Below, one piece after another: positions 5,126-13,032 of a DNA stretch of 13,032 nucleotides. Both the position numbers and the translations under genes were made by a program. The first letter of the stretch is position 1. Every line of letters begins with the position of its first letter. This DNA comes from a bacterium (GTDB lineage Bacteria > NPL-UPA2 > JAGMAN01). Below the pieces are notes generated by a model. The model saw only the letters and a program-made list of their open reading frames with translations, searched no databases and was not told where the DNA came from. Location: the NCBI GenBank assembly GCA_023130215.1, contig JAGMAN010000052.1, forward strand, positions 1 through 13,032, in the 5' to 3' direction.

Positions 5126-6052
5126 ATGTTAACCATTTATCTGCCCATTGCAAATATGGAGGTAAACGGGATTGCGCTGTTAGGACTTGGCTTGATGGTT
5201 GGATTTCTGGTCGGGCTATTTGGTGTGGGAGGCGGTTTTCTCATGACTCCCATGCTAAACATTCTTTTCGGAATTCCATATAATGTGGCGGTGGGGAGCG
5301 ACCTGGCCCAGATTCTTGGAACTTCAACCTCAGGAGCAATTCGCCATAGAAGATTGGGGAATGTAGATTATAAGCTTGCTTTTCTGATGGTCCTTGGTTT
5401 AGTCCCTGGGGTGGAAGTGGGCGCGCGGATTATACAGAAGCTGAAATTTATTGCATCAGTTGATCTCTGGGGGAAGACGATTACTGCCCTTGACCTTTTT
5501 GTCCCTCTTGCCTATATAGCTCTTCTCATTACCATCGGGACTTTGATTTTCAGAGAAAGCAGAGGGGCCAGGAGGAGACCTCCCCGGGGAGGGAAAGTTG
5601 ATTCCCGCTTATCGCGCTGGGCAAGAAGCTTTCGTCTACCGCCTCTTATTTCGCTCCCTCGCTCTCAAGTTGAAAGCATATCTATCTGGATACTTCTGCT
5701 TGTCAGCTTCTTCACCGGCCTGGTGGCTGGTTCCCTGGGCGTTGGAGGAGGTTTCATAATGATGCCTGCCTTAATTTACCTGGTGGGAGTGCCAACCACA
5801 GTAGCCATTGGAACTGATTTATTACAAATAGTCTTTACTGCCTTTTATGGGACTCTCACTCACGCCTTGAAGGGAAATGTGGATATTATTCTGGTTATTC
5901 CCATTCTCCTTGGCGGTTCGATAGGAGCTCAATTTGGAGCAATGGTGACCAGGAGACTGAGAGGGGCTAATATAAGATATGCCTTTTCTATTCTCATCTG
6001 GTTGGTGGCCATCATGCTCATCTTTAAACTGGCCATGACCTTACTTTTTTGA
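5126..6052 (+). CDS. TauE/SafE (TSUP) family membrane exporter, probably for sulfite or organosulfonates
   Basis: A 308-residue inner-membrane protein with the duplicated TSUP fold. Each half has the glycine-rich signature: GLFGVGGGFLMTP (residues 30-42) and GSLGVGGGFIMMP (202-214), each followed by a segment ending near GSDL or GTDL (57-60 and 229-232). The halves are joined by a long, strongly basic cytoplasmic loop (about 143-185; GARRRPPRGG), which fits the positive-inside rule. The family moves sulfite, sulfoacetate, taurine-related compounds and other small anions, and the exact substrate cannot be read from the sequence. The start at 5126 has a clear GGGAGGAA. The gene seems to be transcribed alone, between the cold-shock terminator and the proC promoter. 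Confidence 0.9.
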   Translation: MLTIYLPIANMEVNGIALLGLGLMVGFLVGLFGVGGGFLMTPMLNILFGIPYNVAVGSDLAQILGTSTSGAIRHRRLGNVDYKLAFLMVLGLVPGVEVGARIIQKLKFIASVDLWGKTITALDLFVPLAYIALLITIGTLIFRESRGARRRPPRGGKVDSRLSRWARSFRLPPLISLPRSQVESISIWILLLVSFFTGLVAGSLGVGGGFIMMPALIYLVGVPTTVAIGTDLLQIVFTAFYGTLTHALKGNVDIILVIPILLGGSIGAQFGAMVTRRLRGANIRYAFSILIWLVAIMLIFKLAMTLLF

Positions 6053-6083
6053 TGGTACAGGAAGTTATATCACCATTTTTCTA

Positions 6084-6111
6084 TTGCCTTTTTGGCGGCA
6101 GTTGATATAAT
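6084..6111 (+). promoter_or_regulatory. Sigma-70-like promoter of the proC-rluD operon
   Basis: A perfect TATAAT (6106-6111) lies 16 bases after TTGCCT (6084-6089, four of six matches). It is the best-matching promoter in the window and stands at the head of the large operon, with transcription expected to start near 6118. Confidence 0.6.
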
Positions 6112-6112
6112 A

Positions 6113-6155
6113 GCAAGGCTGAAATGGGAGAGATTGCTGATAAGTTCAGCCTTGC
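6113..6155 (+). promoter_or_regulatory. 11-bp inverted repeat in the operon leader
   Basis: GCAAGGCTGAA (6113-6123) and TTCAGCCTTGC (6145-6155) are perfect reverse complements separated by 21 bases. The left arm covers the expected transcription start, so it may be a repressor operator rather than only an RNA hairpin. It has no T-run and is not a terminator. Confidence 0.5.
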
Positions 6156-6201
6156 AAAGGAGCGGATTCGGTACCGCCATATTTGGGGAACGAAAGCAGT
6201 G

Positions 6202-7014
6202 ATGGGATTTAAAAAGAAAATTGCCTTCATTGGTCTTGGAAATATGGGCCAGGCTCTCGCGAGAGGGATTCTTGAGAGGGGGATAGTTGAACCAAGCAGT
6301 ATCGTTGTTAGTGACATTGACAAAGATAAGTTGCAAAGCTGCCAAAGTGAATTACAGCTTACGGTAGCCGGGGATAATAAGGAGGCAGTCAGGAAGGCAG
6401 ATATTATCATTATAGCGGTAAAGCCGAAGTCTGTAGAGAGCGTTTTGAAGGAGGTAGCTGGTTCCCTGGAGCCTTCAAAATTGGTTATTTCTATTGCGGC
6501 TGGGGTAACTACAGGCTATATTGAGAATATACTTCGGAAGGAAGTGGCTGTAGTCAGGGTAATGCCCAACACAGCGGTCCTGGTTGGAGATGGTATGTCT
6601 GCAATAGCCCGGGGTAAATTTGTCGGAGAGGAAGAAGAGAAAATATCTCGAGAGATTTTTTCAGCAGTGGGGAAAGTGGTTGAGGTGAAGGAAGAGTTAA
6701 TGAATGCGGTCACTTCCTTAAGCGGCAGTGGTCCGGCTTATATTTTTGCTGTCATGGAGAATCTCATAGAAGCAGGAGTTAGGGAGGGACTATCTCCTCA
6801 GTTAGCTGATACTCTTGTTAAACAGACAGCCTTGGGAGCAGTTAGGATGGCAAGCCAGGCCAAGGAGAAACTTTCTACTCTCAGGGAGATGGTCACTTCT
6901 CCGGGTGGAACGACAGAGGCCGCCCTGAATGTTTTCAAGGAGAAAGGACTCCAGGATATTATGGCTGAGGCAGTCGCCTCGGCGACCAGGAGGGCAAAGG
7001 AACTACAGGAGTGA
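6202..7014 (+). CDS. proC: Pyrroline-5-carboxylate reductase
   Basis: The enzyme reduces pyrroline-5-carboxylate to L-proline with NAD(P)H, the last step of proline synthesis, in the cytoplasm. From the ATG at 6202 it is 270 residues, the usual family length. The N-terminus is a Rossmann fold with IAFIGLGNMG (8-16). The C-terminal dimerisation domain contains SLSGSGPAY (172-180) and the family signature VTSPGGTT (231-238). The frame is open further upstream (ATG at 6124), but that extension runs through the leader inverted repeat and adds residues outside the family pattern. An adjacent in-frame GTG (6199) is an alternative. The ribosome site is weak. Four bases separate it from the next gene. 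Confidence 0.96.
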   Translation: MGFKKKIAFIGLGNMGQALARGILERGIVEPSSIVVSDIDKDKLQSCQSELQLTVAGDNKEAVRKADIIIIAVKPKSVESVLKEVAGSLEPSKLVISIAAGVTTGYIENILRKEVAVVRVMPNTAVLVGDGMSAIARGKFVGEEEEKISREIFSAVGKVVEVKEELMNAVTSLSGSGPAYIFAVMENLIEAGVREGLSPQLADTLVKQTALGAVRMASQAKEKLSTLREMVTSPGGTTEAALNVFKEKGLQDIMAEAVASATRRAKELQE

Positions 7015-7018
7015 AGCT

Positions 7019-7840
7019 ATGGCAGATTTGAAGGAGAGAATAAAGGAAGCAGTCAGTCTTATCAAATCCAGAACCAAGATCAAGCCCGAGATTGGCATAA
7101 TCCTGGGAACGGGATTAGGAGCTTTGGCCGATGAGATTGAGACCGAAGAGACCGTTTCCTATTCTGAGATACCTTCTTTCCCTGCTTCTACCGTTATCGG
7201 CCACGCAGGGCGACTGGTCTTAGGGAAAATTGGAGGAAAGGTAGTAGTAGCCATGCAGGGCAGATTTCATTACTACGAGGGTTACTCCTTAGAGGAGATT
7301 ACCTTCCCGGTCAGGGTGATGAGAGCCTTGGGCGCTGAGACCTTCATCGTCTCCAATGCGGCTGGGGGCATGAACCCACAGTTTGAGACCGGGGATTTGA
7401 TGATCATCACCGACCATATAAATCTCATGGGGGTCAATCCCTTGATTGGAGTTAATGATGAGAGACTTGGTCCTCGATTCCCGGATATGTCTCAGTCCTA
7501 CGACCGCAAGTTCATCTCTCTTGCTGAGGAAGTAGCCAGGGAGGAAAAGATAAGAGTTCAGAAGGGGGTCTATGTGGCTGTCCCCGGGCCTAATTTAGAG
7601 ACAGCCGCTGAATATAGATTCTTGCGGCTGATTGGAGCTGATGCTGTTGGCATGTCCACCGTTCCTGAGGTAATTGTGGCCGTGCAGGCGGGAATGAGGG
7701 TATTAGGGATTTCCTGCATAACCGATAAGTGTCTCCCGGATGCCCTGAAGCCGGCTAACATCAAAGCTATCTTCAAGGTAGCAGGAGAAGCAGAACCTAA
7801 ACTAACTCGATTGGTAAGTAAGACAATTGGCAGAATGTAA
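7019..7840 (+). CDS. punA: Purine nucleoside phosphorylase, trimeric PNP-I family, with Asp at the base-recognition position
   Basis: Catalyses phosphorolysis of purine nucleosides to base plus ribose-1-phosphate (salvage). The 273 residues carry the family landmarks: ILGTGLG (28-34, phosphate loop), GHAGRLV (61-67), GRFHYYEGY (81-89), SNAAGGM (112-118), PGPNLETAAEYR (189-200, with base-binding Glu194) and GADAVGMSTVPE (206-217). At the position where classic 6-oxopurine enzymes have Asn (human Asn243, ITNK), this protein has Asp236 (ISCITDKCLPDAL). In the homologous methylthioadenosine phosphorylases an Asp there goes with 6-aminopurine use, so adenosine or methylthioadenosine activity is possible. 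ATG 7019 follows CAGGAGTGA at a good distance; the longer open frame upstream overlaps proC and is not used. Confidence 0.92.
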   Translation: MADLKERIKEAVSLIKSRTKIKPEIGIILGTGLGALADEIETEETVSYSEIPSFPASTVIGHAGRLVLGKIGGKVVVAMQGRFHYYEGYSLEEITFPVRVMRALGAETFIVSNAAGGMNPQFETGDLMIITDHINLMGVNPLIGVNDERLGPRFPDMSQSYDRKFISLAEEVAREEKIRVQKGVYVAVPGPNLETAAEYRFLRLIGADAVGMSTVPEVIVAVQAGMRVLGISCITDKCLPDALKPANIKAIFKVAGEAEPKLTRLVSKTIGRM

Positions 7841-7841
7841 A

Positions 7842-10664
7842 ATGGATTACCGTAAAACCCTTAATCTACCGCAGACCAAGTTTCCCATGAGGGCCGGTCT
7901 GGTCCGACGAGAGCCTGAGATCCTCAAGTTCTGGGAGGAGAACCGAATCTACGAGGCTTTGAGGAAGAAACTGAAAGGCAAACCAAAATATATCCTCCAC
8001 GACGGCCCCCCTTACGCTAACGGAGATGTTCACATTGGCACTGCCCTGAATAAGATATTAAAGGATATCATCGTCAAATATAAGTCAATGCAGGGTTATG
8101 ACAGCCCTTACCTCCCCGGCTGGGATTGCCACGGATTGCCCATTGAGCATCAGGTGATGAAATCTCTCCGAGAGGAAAAGAGAAATAGTCTGACCAAGCT
8201 GGAGATAAGGAAGGAGTGCCGGCGCTTTGCTGAGAAATTTGTGGGAATTCAAAGGGAACAGTTTAAGAGATTGGGAGTTCTGGGAGATTGGAATAATCCC
8301 TACCTTACCATGCATCCCAGCTATGAAGCTAAGATCATCGAAGTTTTCGGAGAGTTGGTTGGGAAAGGGCTCATTTACAGGGCCCTTAAGCCTGTCCGCT
8401 GGTGCATCCACTGCCAAACCGCCCTGGCCGAGGCTGAGGTTGAGTATGCAGACCACCAGTCACCTTCTATCTATGTCAGGTTCTTACTGACCCGGAAGTC
8501 AGCTAACCTGGTGTCTAACCTCTGTCCTGGCTTGGATTTGCCATCTGATGTCAGGATTAGCATTCTCATTTGGACGACTACTCCCTGGACCCTGCCAGCT
8601 AACCGGGCCACCGCTCTGCATCCAGATTACGAATATGCTCTGGTGACGGCAGGGGACGAGATACTCATTATAGTCAGGGACTTAGTAGATACTGTGATGC
8701 AGAAGGTAGGTATAACTGAATATAAAATAGCCACAACTGCGAAGGGCAGGGAACTGGGGAAGATAAAGTATCTGCATCCGCTGAGTAAGGACGAGTGCCC
8801 TGTGATTTTGGGTGAAACAGTAGTCAAGGATGAAGGAACAGGCTGTGTCCATACTGCTCCTGGCCATGGGGAAGCAGATTATGAGTTGGGACTGAAGTAT
8901 AAATTAGCCATTTTCGCCCCGGTTGATGAAGAAGGCTGTTTCACTTCCGGGGTCTCTGACTTAGCGGGGATGAATGTGTTTGAGGCTAACAAGCCGATAA
9001 CGGAAGCGCTAAAGGAGGAAGGGCAACTTCTCTACCAAGAATCCCTCACTCACTCCTATCCCCACTGCTGGCGCTGTAAGCGCCCGGTCATTTTCCGGGC
9101 AACCGACCAGTGGTTTATCTCCATTGATAAAGAGGGTCTTCGTAGAAGGAGCCTGAAGGAGATAGAGAAAGTTAACTGGATTCCAGGTTGGGGCCAGATT
9201 CGGATAAGGAATATGATGGCGGAGCGTCCTGACTGGTGTATCTCCCGCCAGAGGGTCTGGGGAGTTCCCCTCCCCATCTTCTACTGTATCGGATGTAATC
9301 AAGAGTTGCTTAGCCCGGAAGCCATCAAGGCAGTAGCAGATCTTTTCTCAAAGGAAGGCAGTGATAGTTGGTTTTTAAGGGAGGAGGTTCTGCCCGCCGA
9401 TATCAGTTGCCCGAACTGTGGTCAGAGAAAGTTCAGGAAGGAGACCGATATTCTTGATGTCTGGTTTGAATCGGGAGTAAGCCACCGGGCCGTGCTCAAA
9501 GATAATGAGAACCTCTCCTACCCAGCCGACCTCTATTTAGAGGGAAGCGACCAGCACCGAGGCTGGTTTCAAACCTCACTGCTTACTGCCGTGGGGGTGG
9601 AAGGTCAGGCTCCTTATAAGACGGTCCTAACTCACGGTTTTATGGTTGATGGAGAGGGAAAGAAGATGTCTAAATCCCTTGGGAATTTAATTTCCTCTGA
9701 GGAAGCAGTCCAAAAGTTTGGAGCTGATGTCATCCGGCTATGGGTATCCTCAGAGGACTACCGAAATGACATTGCCTTCTCTTCAGAGATTCTCACCCGG
9801 ATGGTGGAAGCCTACAGGCGCATCAGGAATAGTTGCCGTTTCATTTTAGGGAACATCTATGATTTTGAGCCTGATAAGGATAGAGTGAACTACCAGCAGT
9901 TACTTGAGATAGATAGATGGGCCCTGTCCAGGCTGGGTGGGCTTCTCGGGAAGGCCACCCGTGCATACGGTAGTTTTGAATTCCACCGTCTCTACCATGA
10001 CCTTCACAACTTCTGCGCAGTTGACCTTAGTTCCTTCTACTTTGATGTTCTCAAGGATAGACTTTATACCTTTGCTTCCTTCTCCCGGGAGCGTCGGTCT
10101 GCCCAGACAGTGCTGGAGGAAATCTTGCTCACTCTTACCAGGTTGATGGCACCGCTTCTATCCTTTACGGCTGAGGATGTCTGGCAATATCTTCCGAAGA
10201 AAGAGGAAGAAAGCGTTCACCTTGCCTCCTGGCCAAGATTAGATGAGTCTTATCTAAATGAGAAATTAGAGGAAAGATGGGCGAGACTGCTGCGGGTGAG
10301 AGGGGAAGTATATAGAGTTTTAGAGAAGGCCCGTCGGGAGGAGATGATCGGGAACTTCCTGGAAGCCAAGGTGTCGCTTTTTTCTACCTCATCTCGCCTT
10401 ACTTCGTTCCTGAAGGAATATGAATCAGAACTAACTACTGTCTTCATCGTTTCCAGCGTTGAACTAACGGAGGTCAAGATTCTTCCTGAGGATGTCTCCC
10501 CGGGAGAAGAAATAAAGGAGTTGGGAATCAGCGTGGAGAAAGCCCCGGGACGCAAATGTGAGCGATGCTGGATGTGGAGTGAGACAGTGGGGGAGAGGAA
10601 AGGGTATCCGACTATCTGTGAGAGATGCAGGAAGGTCATCGAGCAAGTAATGCAAGGGGGGTGA
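7842..10664 (+). CDS. ileS: Isoleucyl-tRNA synthetase
   Basis: Class I synthetase that charges tRNA-Ile, 940 residues from the ATG at 7842. The N-terminal MDYRKTLNLPQTKFPMRAGL is typical of bacterial IleRS. Catalytic motifs are HIGT (64-67, in PPYANGDVHIGT) and KMSKS (608-612). The inserted editing domain, which hydrolyses mischarged Val-tRNA, contains WTTTPWTLPANRA and GTGCVHTAPGHGE. The C-terminal zinc finger has Cys906, Cys909, Cys926 and Cys929 (CERC twice). The start lies one base after the punA stop with no ribosome site of its own, implying translational coupling. An upstream TTG (7827) is in frame, but it overlaps punA and adds only five residues. Confidence 0.98.
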   Translation: MDYRKTLNLPQTKFPMRAGLVRREPEILKFWEENRIYEALRKKLKGKPKYILHDGPPYANGDVHIGTALNKILKDIIVKYKSMQGYDSPYLPGWDCHGLPIEHQVMKSLREEKRNSLTKLEIRKECRRFAEKFVGIQREQFKRLGVLGDWNNPYLTMHPSYEAKIIEVFGELVGKGLIYRALKPVRWCIHCQTALAEAEVEYADHQSPSIYVRFLLTRKSANLVSNLCPGLDLPSDVRISILIWTTTPWTLPANRATALHPDYEYALVTAGDEILIIVRDLVDTVMQKVGITEYKIATTAKGRELGKIKYLHPLSKDECPVILGETVVKDEGTGCVHTAPGHGEADYELGLKYKLAIFAPVDEEGCFTSGVSDLAGMNVFEANKPITEALKEEGQLLYQESLTHSYPHCWRCKRPVIFRATDQWFISIDKEGLRRRSLKEIEKVNWIPGWGQIRIRNMMAERPDWCISRQRVWGVPLPIFYCIGCNQELLSPEAIKAVADLFSKEGSDSWFLREEVLPADISCPNCGQRKFRKETDILDVWFESGVSHRAVLKDNENLSYPADLYLEGSDQHRGWFQTSLLTAVGVEGQAPYKTVLTHGFMVDGEGKKMSKSLGNLISSEEAVQKFGADVIRLWVSSEDYRNDIAFSSEILTRMVEAYRRIRNSCRFILGNIYDFEPDKDRVNYQQLLEIDRWALSRLGGLLGKATRAYGSFEFHRLYHDLHNFCAVDLSSFYFDVLKDRLYTFASFSRERRSAQTVLEEILLTLTRLMAPLLSFTAEDVWQYLPKKEEESVHLASWPRLDESYLNEKLEERWARLLRVRGEVYRVLEKARREEMIGNFLEAKVSLFSTSSRLTSFLKEYESELTTVFIVSSVELTEVKILPEDVSPGEEIKELGISVEKAPGRKCERCWMWSETVGERKGYPTICERCRKVIEQVMQGG

Positions 10665-10669
10665 TTTAG

Positions 10670-11041
10670 ATGAATAAAAAGGATAAGGAGAAACTCAAAC
10701 ATCTTTTGGAGAAGGAGAGGGAGACCCTTCTTTCTGATATCGAGCATCTGGAAAATGACAGCCTGAATAAGTCACAGCGGGATGCTTCAGGGGACCTCTC
10801 CGGCTACTCCTTCCACATGGCTGATATGGGGACGGACAATTTTGAGCGGGAATTTACCCTCGATTTGGTTAGCACCGAGCAGAAACTCCTTTATGAAGTG
10901 GATGAGGCTTTGCGCCGACTCAAGAAGGGTCCGTTTGGCCTCTGCCAACAGTGCGAGAAAGCCATTAGCCATAAGCGCCTTGGGGCAGTCCCCTATGCCC
11001 GGCTCTGCATTAAATGCAAGGAGGAAATGGAGAAGAGATAG
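10670..11041 (+). CDS. DksA/TraR-family C4 zinc-finger protein
   Basis: A 123-residue protein. An N-terminal coiled-coil (residues 1-85) has the acidic tip ADMGTDNFERE (51-61), and a four-Cys zinc finger follows: Cys92, Cys95, Cys113, Cys116 (CQQC and CIKC). DksA-type proteins reach through the RNA polymerase secondary channel and tune promoters, often with ppGpp. This one resembles the shorter YteA/TraR-like group more than E. coli DksA, so its regulatory partner is uncertain. It begins five bases after ileS, with AGGGGGGTGAT as ribosome site that also contains the ileS stop. Its location between ileS and lspA could link it to growth-rate control, but that is inference. Confidence 0.9.
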   Translation: MNKKDKEKLKHLLEKERETLLSDIEHLENDSLNKSQRDASGDLSGYSFHMADMGTDNFEREFTLDLVSTEQKLLYEVDEALRRLKKGPFGLCQQCEKAISHKRLGAVPYARLCIKCKEEMEKR

Positions 11042-11048
11042 AAAGAAT

Positions 11049-11504
11049 ATGACATTAATTCTGGCTCTTGCTGGCCTCATTTTGGTCATAGATCAACTCT
11101 CTAAATACTATGTTCAGGAATTAATCCTTCCAGGTCAATCAATTCCAGTCCTTAAGAATATATTTCATCTCACCCACATCCACAATACCGGAGCGGCCTT
11201 CGGAATACTGCGTCACCAGACAGCTTTCCTCATTTTCATCTCTATCCTCAGCGTCATTTTGATAATCTACCTTCAGAGAAAGTTCTCCCGGAGATACCCT
11301 GATTGGACATTCTCTATCGGACTCATCCTGGGAGGGGCTACCGGCAACCTCATTGATAGAGTGCGTTTTGGGTATGTGGTTGATTTTCTGGACTTCAGCC
11401 TCTATGACCATCACTGGCCGGCCTTCAATCTTGCCGATTCAGCCATCACCGTTGGCGTAATAATCCTGTGCTGGAAAATGCTCAGGGAAAGAAAAAAAGG
11501 CTAA
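11049..11504 (+). CDS. lspA: Lipoprotein signal peptidase (signal peptidase II)
   Basis: An inner-membrane aspartyl protease that removes the signal peptide from diacylglyceryl-prolipoproteins. From ATG 11049 it is 151 residues with four predicted membrane segments. Conserved motifs are VIDQLSKYY (13-21), NTGAAFGIL (46-54), GGATGNLIDR (95-104) with catalytic Asp103, VVDFLDF (110-116) and FNLADSAI (126-133) with catalytic Asp130. The frame is open upstream, but that part overlaps the DksA-like gene out of phase and is not coding. It works directly after Lgt, whose gene follows eight bases downstream. Confidence 0.96.
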   Translation: MTLILALAGLILVIDQLSKYYVQELILPGQSIPVLKNIFHLTHIHNTGAAFGILRHQTAFLIFISILSVILIIYLQRKFSRRYPDWTFSIGLILGGATGNLIDRVRFGYVVDFLDFSLYDHHWPAFNLADSAITVGVIILCWKMLRERKKG

Positions 11505-11512
11505 GATATTTC

Positions 11513-12280
11513 ATGCATCCCATTCTATTTAAGATTGGCCCCATTTGCATTTATTCTTACGGAGCTATGCTTGCCCTCGCCTTCTTTTCAGGAATAATGT
11601 TAGTCAGGAGGCAGGCAATGAGGGAAGGTATTGATGGAGAGAGGATTCTGGACTTAGGCTTTGTTATCCTAATCTCTGCCATAGTTGGCGCAAGACTGCT
11701 CTTTGTCATCCTTAATATTAAGGATTATCTTGCTCATCCCGGGCAAATCTTCATGCTCCATCGAGGGGGATTGATATTCTATGGCGGTCTTTTTTTGGCG
11801 CTGGTCAGTGGAATATGGTATCTGCGCCGAAAACAAATGAAAGTCTTGAAAGTAGCTGATTTAGTTATTCCCTATGTAGCCCTCGGCCAGGCGGTGGGAA
11901 GGATTGGATGTCTTTTGAACGGCTGCTGTTACGGCTTCCCCGGTAATTTACCCTGGGCAATCACCTTTCCACCTAACAGCCCCGCCCACAGCCATTTCTT
12001 AGATGCCTCTCTCCATCCAACCCAGGCCTACCATTTGTTAGCTAATTTATTTATCTTTATCGTTTTGATTAAACTTCGCCGACGCAGCCGTTACCATGGG
12101 CAGATCCTTCTTAGTTACCTTCTCCTTTACTCCTTTTTTCGCTTCCTCATTGAGTTCCTGCGGGGAGATAATCCACGAATCCTCTTTCAGTTAACCATAT
12201 CTCAGCTTATCAGTCTGGCTATCTTCCCCCTGGCCGCTACCGTTATGGTGATATTATGGAAGAGAGGCAAGAATTTATAG
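11513..12280 (+). CDS. lgt: Phosphatidylglycerol-prolipoprotein diacylglyceryl transferase
   Basis: The first enzyme of lipoprotein maturation: it transfers diacylglycerol from phosphatidylglycerol to the lipobox Cys. The 255-residue multi-pass membrane protein has the Lgt signature GRIGCLLNGCCYG (129-141) with essential Arg130 and Asn136. It also has RGGLIFYGGL (84-93), HPTQAYH (168-174) and the conserved RFLIEFLRGD (210-219). The E. coli His in the GG-x(3)-GG segment is Tyr90 here, as in many non-proteobacterial enzymes. ATG 11513 gives the family N-terminus MHPILFKIGP; an ATG at 11468 is in frame, but would overlap lspA. The last 25 bases overlap the next gene. Confidence 0.96.
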   Translation: MHPILFKIGPICIYSYGAMLALAFFSGIMLVRRQAMREGIDGERILDLGFVILISAIVGARLLFVILNIKDYLAHPGQIFMLHRGGLIFYGGLFLALVSGIWYLRRKQMKVLKVADLVIPYVALGQAVGRIGCLLNGCCYGFPGNLPWAITFPPNSPAHSHFLDASLHPTQAYHLLANLFIFIVLIKLRRRSRYHGQILLSYLLLYSFFRFLIEFLRGDNPRILFQLTISQLISLAIFPLAATVMVILWKRGKNL

Positions 12281-13032
12281 TTGAAGAAGATAGGGTGCGG
12301 CTGGATAAATTCTTAGCTAAACAAGCTGTTGCCCTATCCCGGTCTCAAATTCAAAGTTTGATTAAACGAGGAAGAGTTACCGTGAATGGTCAGGTATCCA
12401 AGTCCAGCCATAGAGTGGTAGCCGGTGATAAAGTCCGTGTTCTCATTCCCGAACGGGAGCCCCTGAAAGTTCTTCCCGAGGATATTCCCCTCCATATCTT
12501 ATATGAAGACGAAGAACTTCTTATAGTCAATAAGCCCCCCGGGATGGTGGTCCATCCCGCCGCCGGACATTACTCAGGTACCCTGGTTAACGGCCTTCTC
12601 TTCCACTGCCAGAATCTTTCTACCATAAATGGTCCTCTTCGGCCGGGAATCGTGCACCGCCTGGATAAAGATACTTCCGGGACATTGATGGTGGCTAAGA
12701 CCGACGAGGCTCATCTTAATTTAGTTAGGCAGATAAAGGAGCGCCGCATTAAAAAGAAGTATTTGGCCCTGGTGGAGGGAAGACTCGAGCTGGATGAAGG
12801 AACCATTGAAGCTCCATTGGGTCGCCACATCCTTGAGCGAAAGAGAATGGCGGTGCGCCACCAGGGAGGAAGATTTGCCCTCACCCATTACCGGGTTTTA
12901 GAGAGGTTCAAGATAGCTACCTTATTAGAAATAACCTTAGCCACGGGGCGAACCCATCAGATAAGGGTGCATTTAGCCTATATTGGCCATCCGGTAGTGG
13001 GGGATAAGACCTACGGGAGAAAAGGTTTAAGG
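12256..13032 (+). CDS. rluD: RluD-type 23S rRNA pseudouridine synthase (3' end outside window)
   Basis: Open from ATG 12256 to the window end (259 codons), so the C-terminus is missing. Residues about 13-64 are an S4 RNA-binding domain (RLDKFLAKQ, RGRVTVNGQVSK). The RluA-family catalytic domain follows, with NKPPGMVVHPA (92-102), catalytic Asp137 in HRLDKDTSG (134-142), KKKYLALVEG and GRTHQIRVHL. Members isomerise specific uridines in large-subunit rRNA; RluD itself modifies helix 69. The S4-plus-RluA layout also fits RluB/RluC-like enzymes, so the symbol is provisional. The gene starts inside lgt by 25 bases in another frame, implying coupling. Confidence 0.9.
   Translation, partial: MEERQEFIVEEDRVRLDKFLAKQAVALSRSQIQSLIKRGRVTVNGQVSKSSHRVVAGDKVRVLIPEREPLKVLPEDIPLHILYEDEELLIVNKPPGMVVHPAAGHYSGTLVNGLLFHCQNLSTINGPLRPGIVHRLDKDTSGTLMVAKTDEAHLNLVRQIKERRIKKKYLALVEGRLELDEGTIEAPLGRHILERKRMAVRHQGGRFALTHYRVLERFKIATLLEITLATGRTHQIRVHLAYIGHPVVGDKTYGRKGLR

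Noticed and set aside
6124-6201. N-terminal extension of proC
   Set aside because: Runs through the leader inverted repeat, has no ribosome site, and the family N-terminus begins at 6202.
10782-11048. Long N-terminal extension of lspA
   Set aside because: It overlaps the DksA-like gene in another frame and encodes no LspA sequence; the family N-terminus begins at 11049.

Overview
The window is a stretch of bacterial chromosome with every supported gene on the + strand. It looks like an uncultivated, free-living, probably Gram-negative bacterium. It encodes lipoprotein processing (LspA, Lgt), a DksA/TraR-type regulator and clear Shine-Dalgarno sites, with moderate GC content. I cannot fix the phylum from sequence alone. 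The purine nucleoside phosphorylase variant and the proC-punA-ileS-dksA-lspA-lgt-rluD gene order suggest a candidate-phylum or deep-branching lineage, but this is inference.

The left third (1-3158) is an accessory region. It starts with an AT-rich two-gene unit: a tiny membrane protein made of Leu-Gly-Phe repeats, and an overlapping RlaP-type nucleotidyltransferase. Next is a type II toxin-antitoxin pair (unclassified antitoxin plus MazF/PemK toxin). The pair lies between an isolated GTTAGGC core motif and a 63-base element with the R''-L''-L'-R' layout of an integron attC site, so it looks like a gene cassette. A HAD phosphatase follows. After it comes a gene-poor stretch with a strong candidate for an independent structured RNA: a -10 box, a 12-bp closing stem and a U-run. 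A possible 25-residue, extremely basic peptide lies just before the next gene.

The centre (3159-6052) holds three separately expressed genes. The most unusual gene of the window is at 3159-4421: one open frame joining a response-regulator receiver domain to a complete formate/nitrite channel. If phosphorylation of the receiver controls the channel, this is a two-component system whose output is a transporter rather than transcription. A cold-shock protein follows, with a structured leader and a textbook downstream terminator. Then comes a TauE/SafE-type (TSUP) anion exporter with repeated sequence elements at its promoter.

The right half (6084-13032) is a compact housekeeping operon behind a good sigma-70-like promoter and an 11-bp inverted repeat: proC, punA-type phosphorylase, ileS, a DksA/TraR-like zinc-finger protein, lspA, lgt, and an rluD-type pseudouridine synthase cut by the window end. 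Gaps are a few bases or absent and several genes overlap, so the operon is probably translationally coupled. It combines proline synthesis, purine salvage, translation (tRNA charging, rRNA modification) and lipoprotein maturation.
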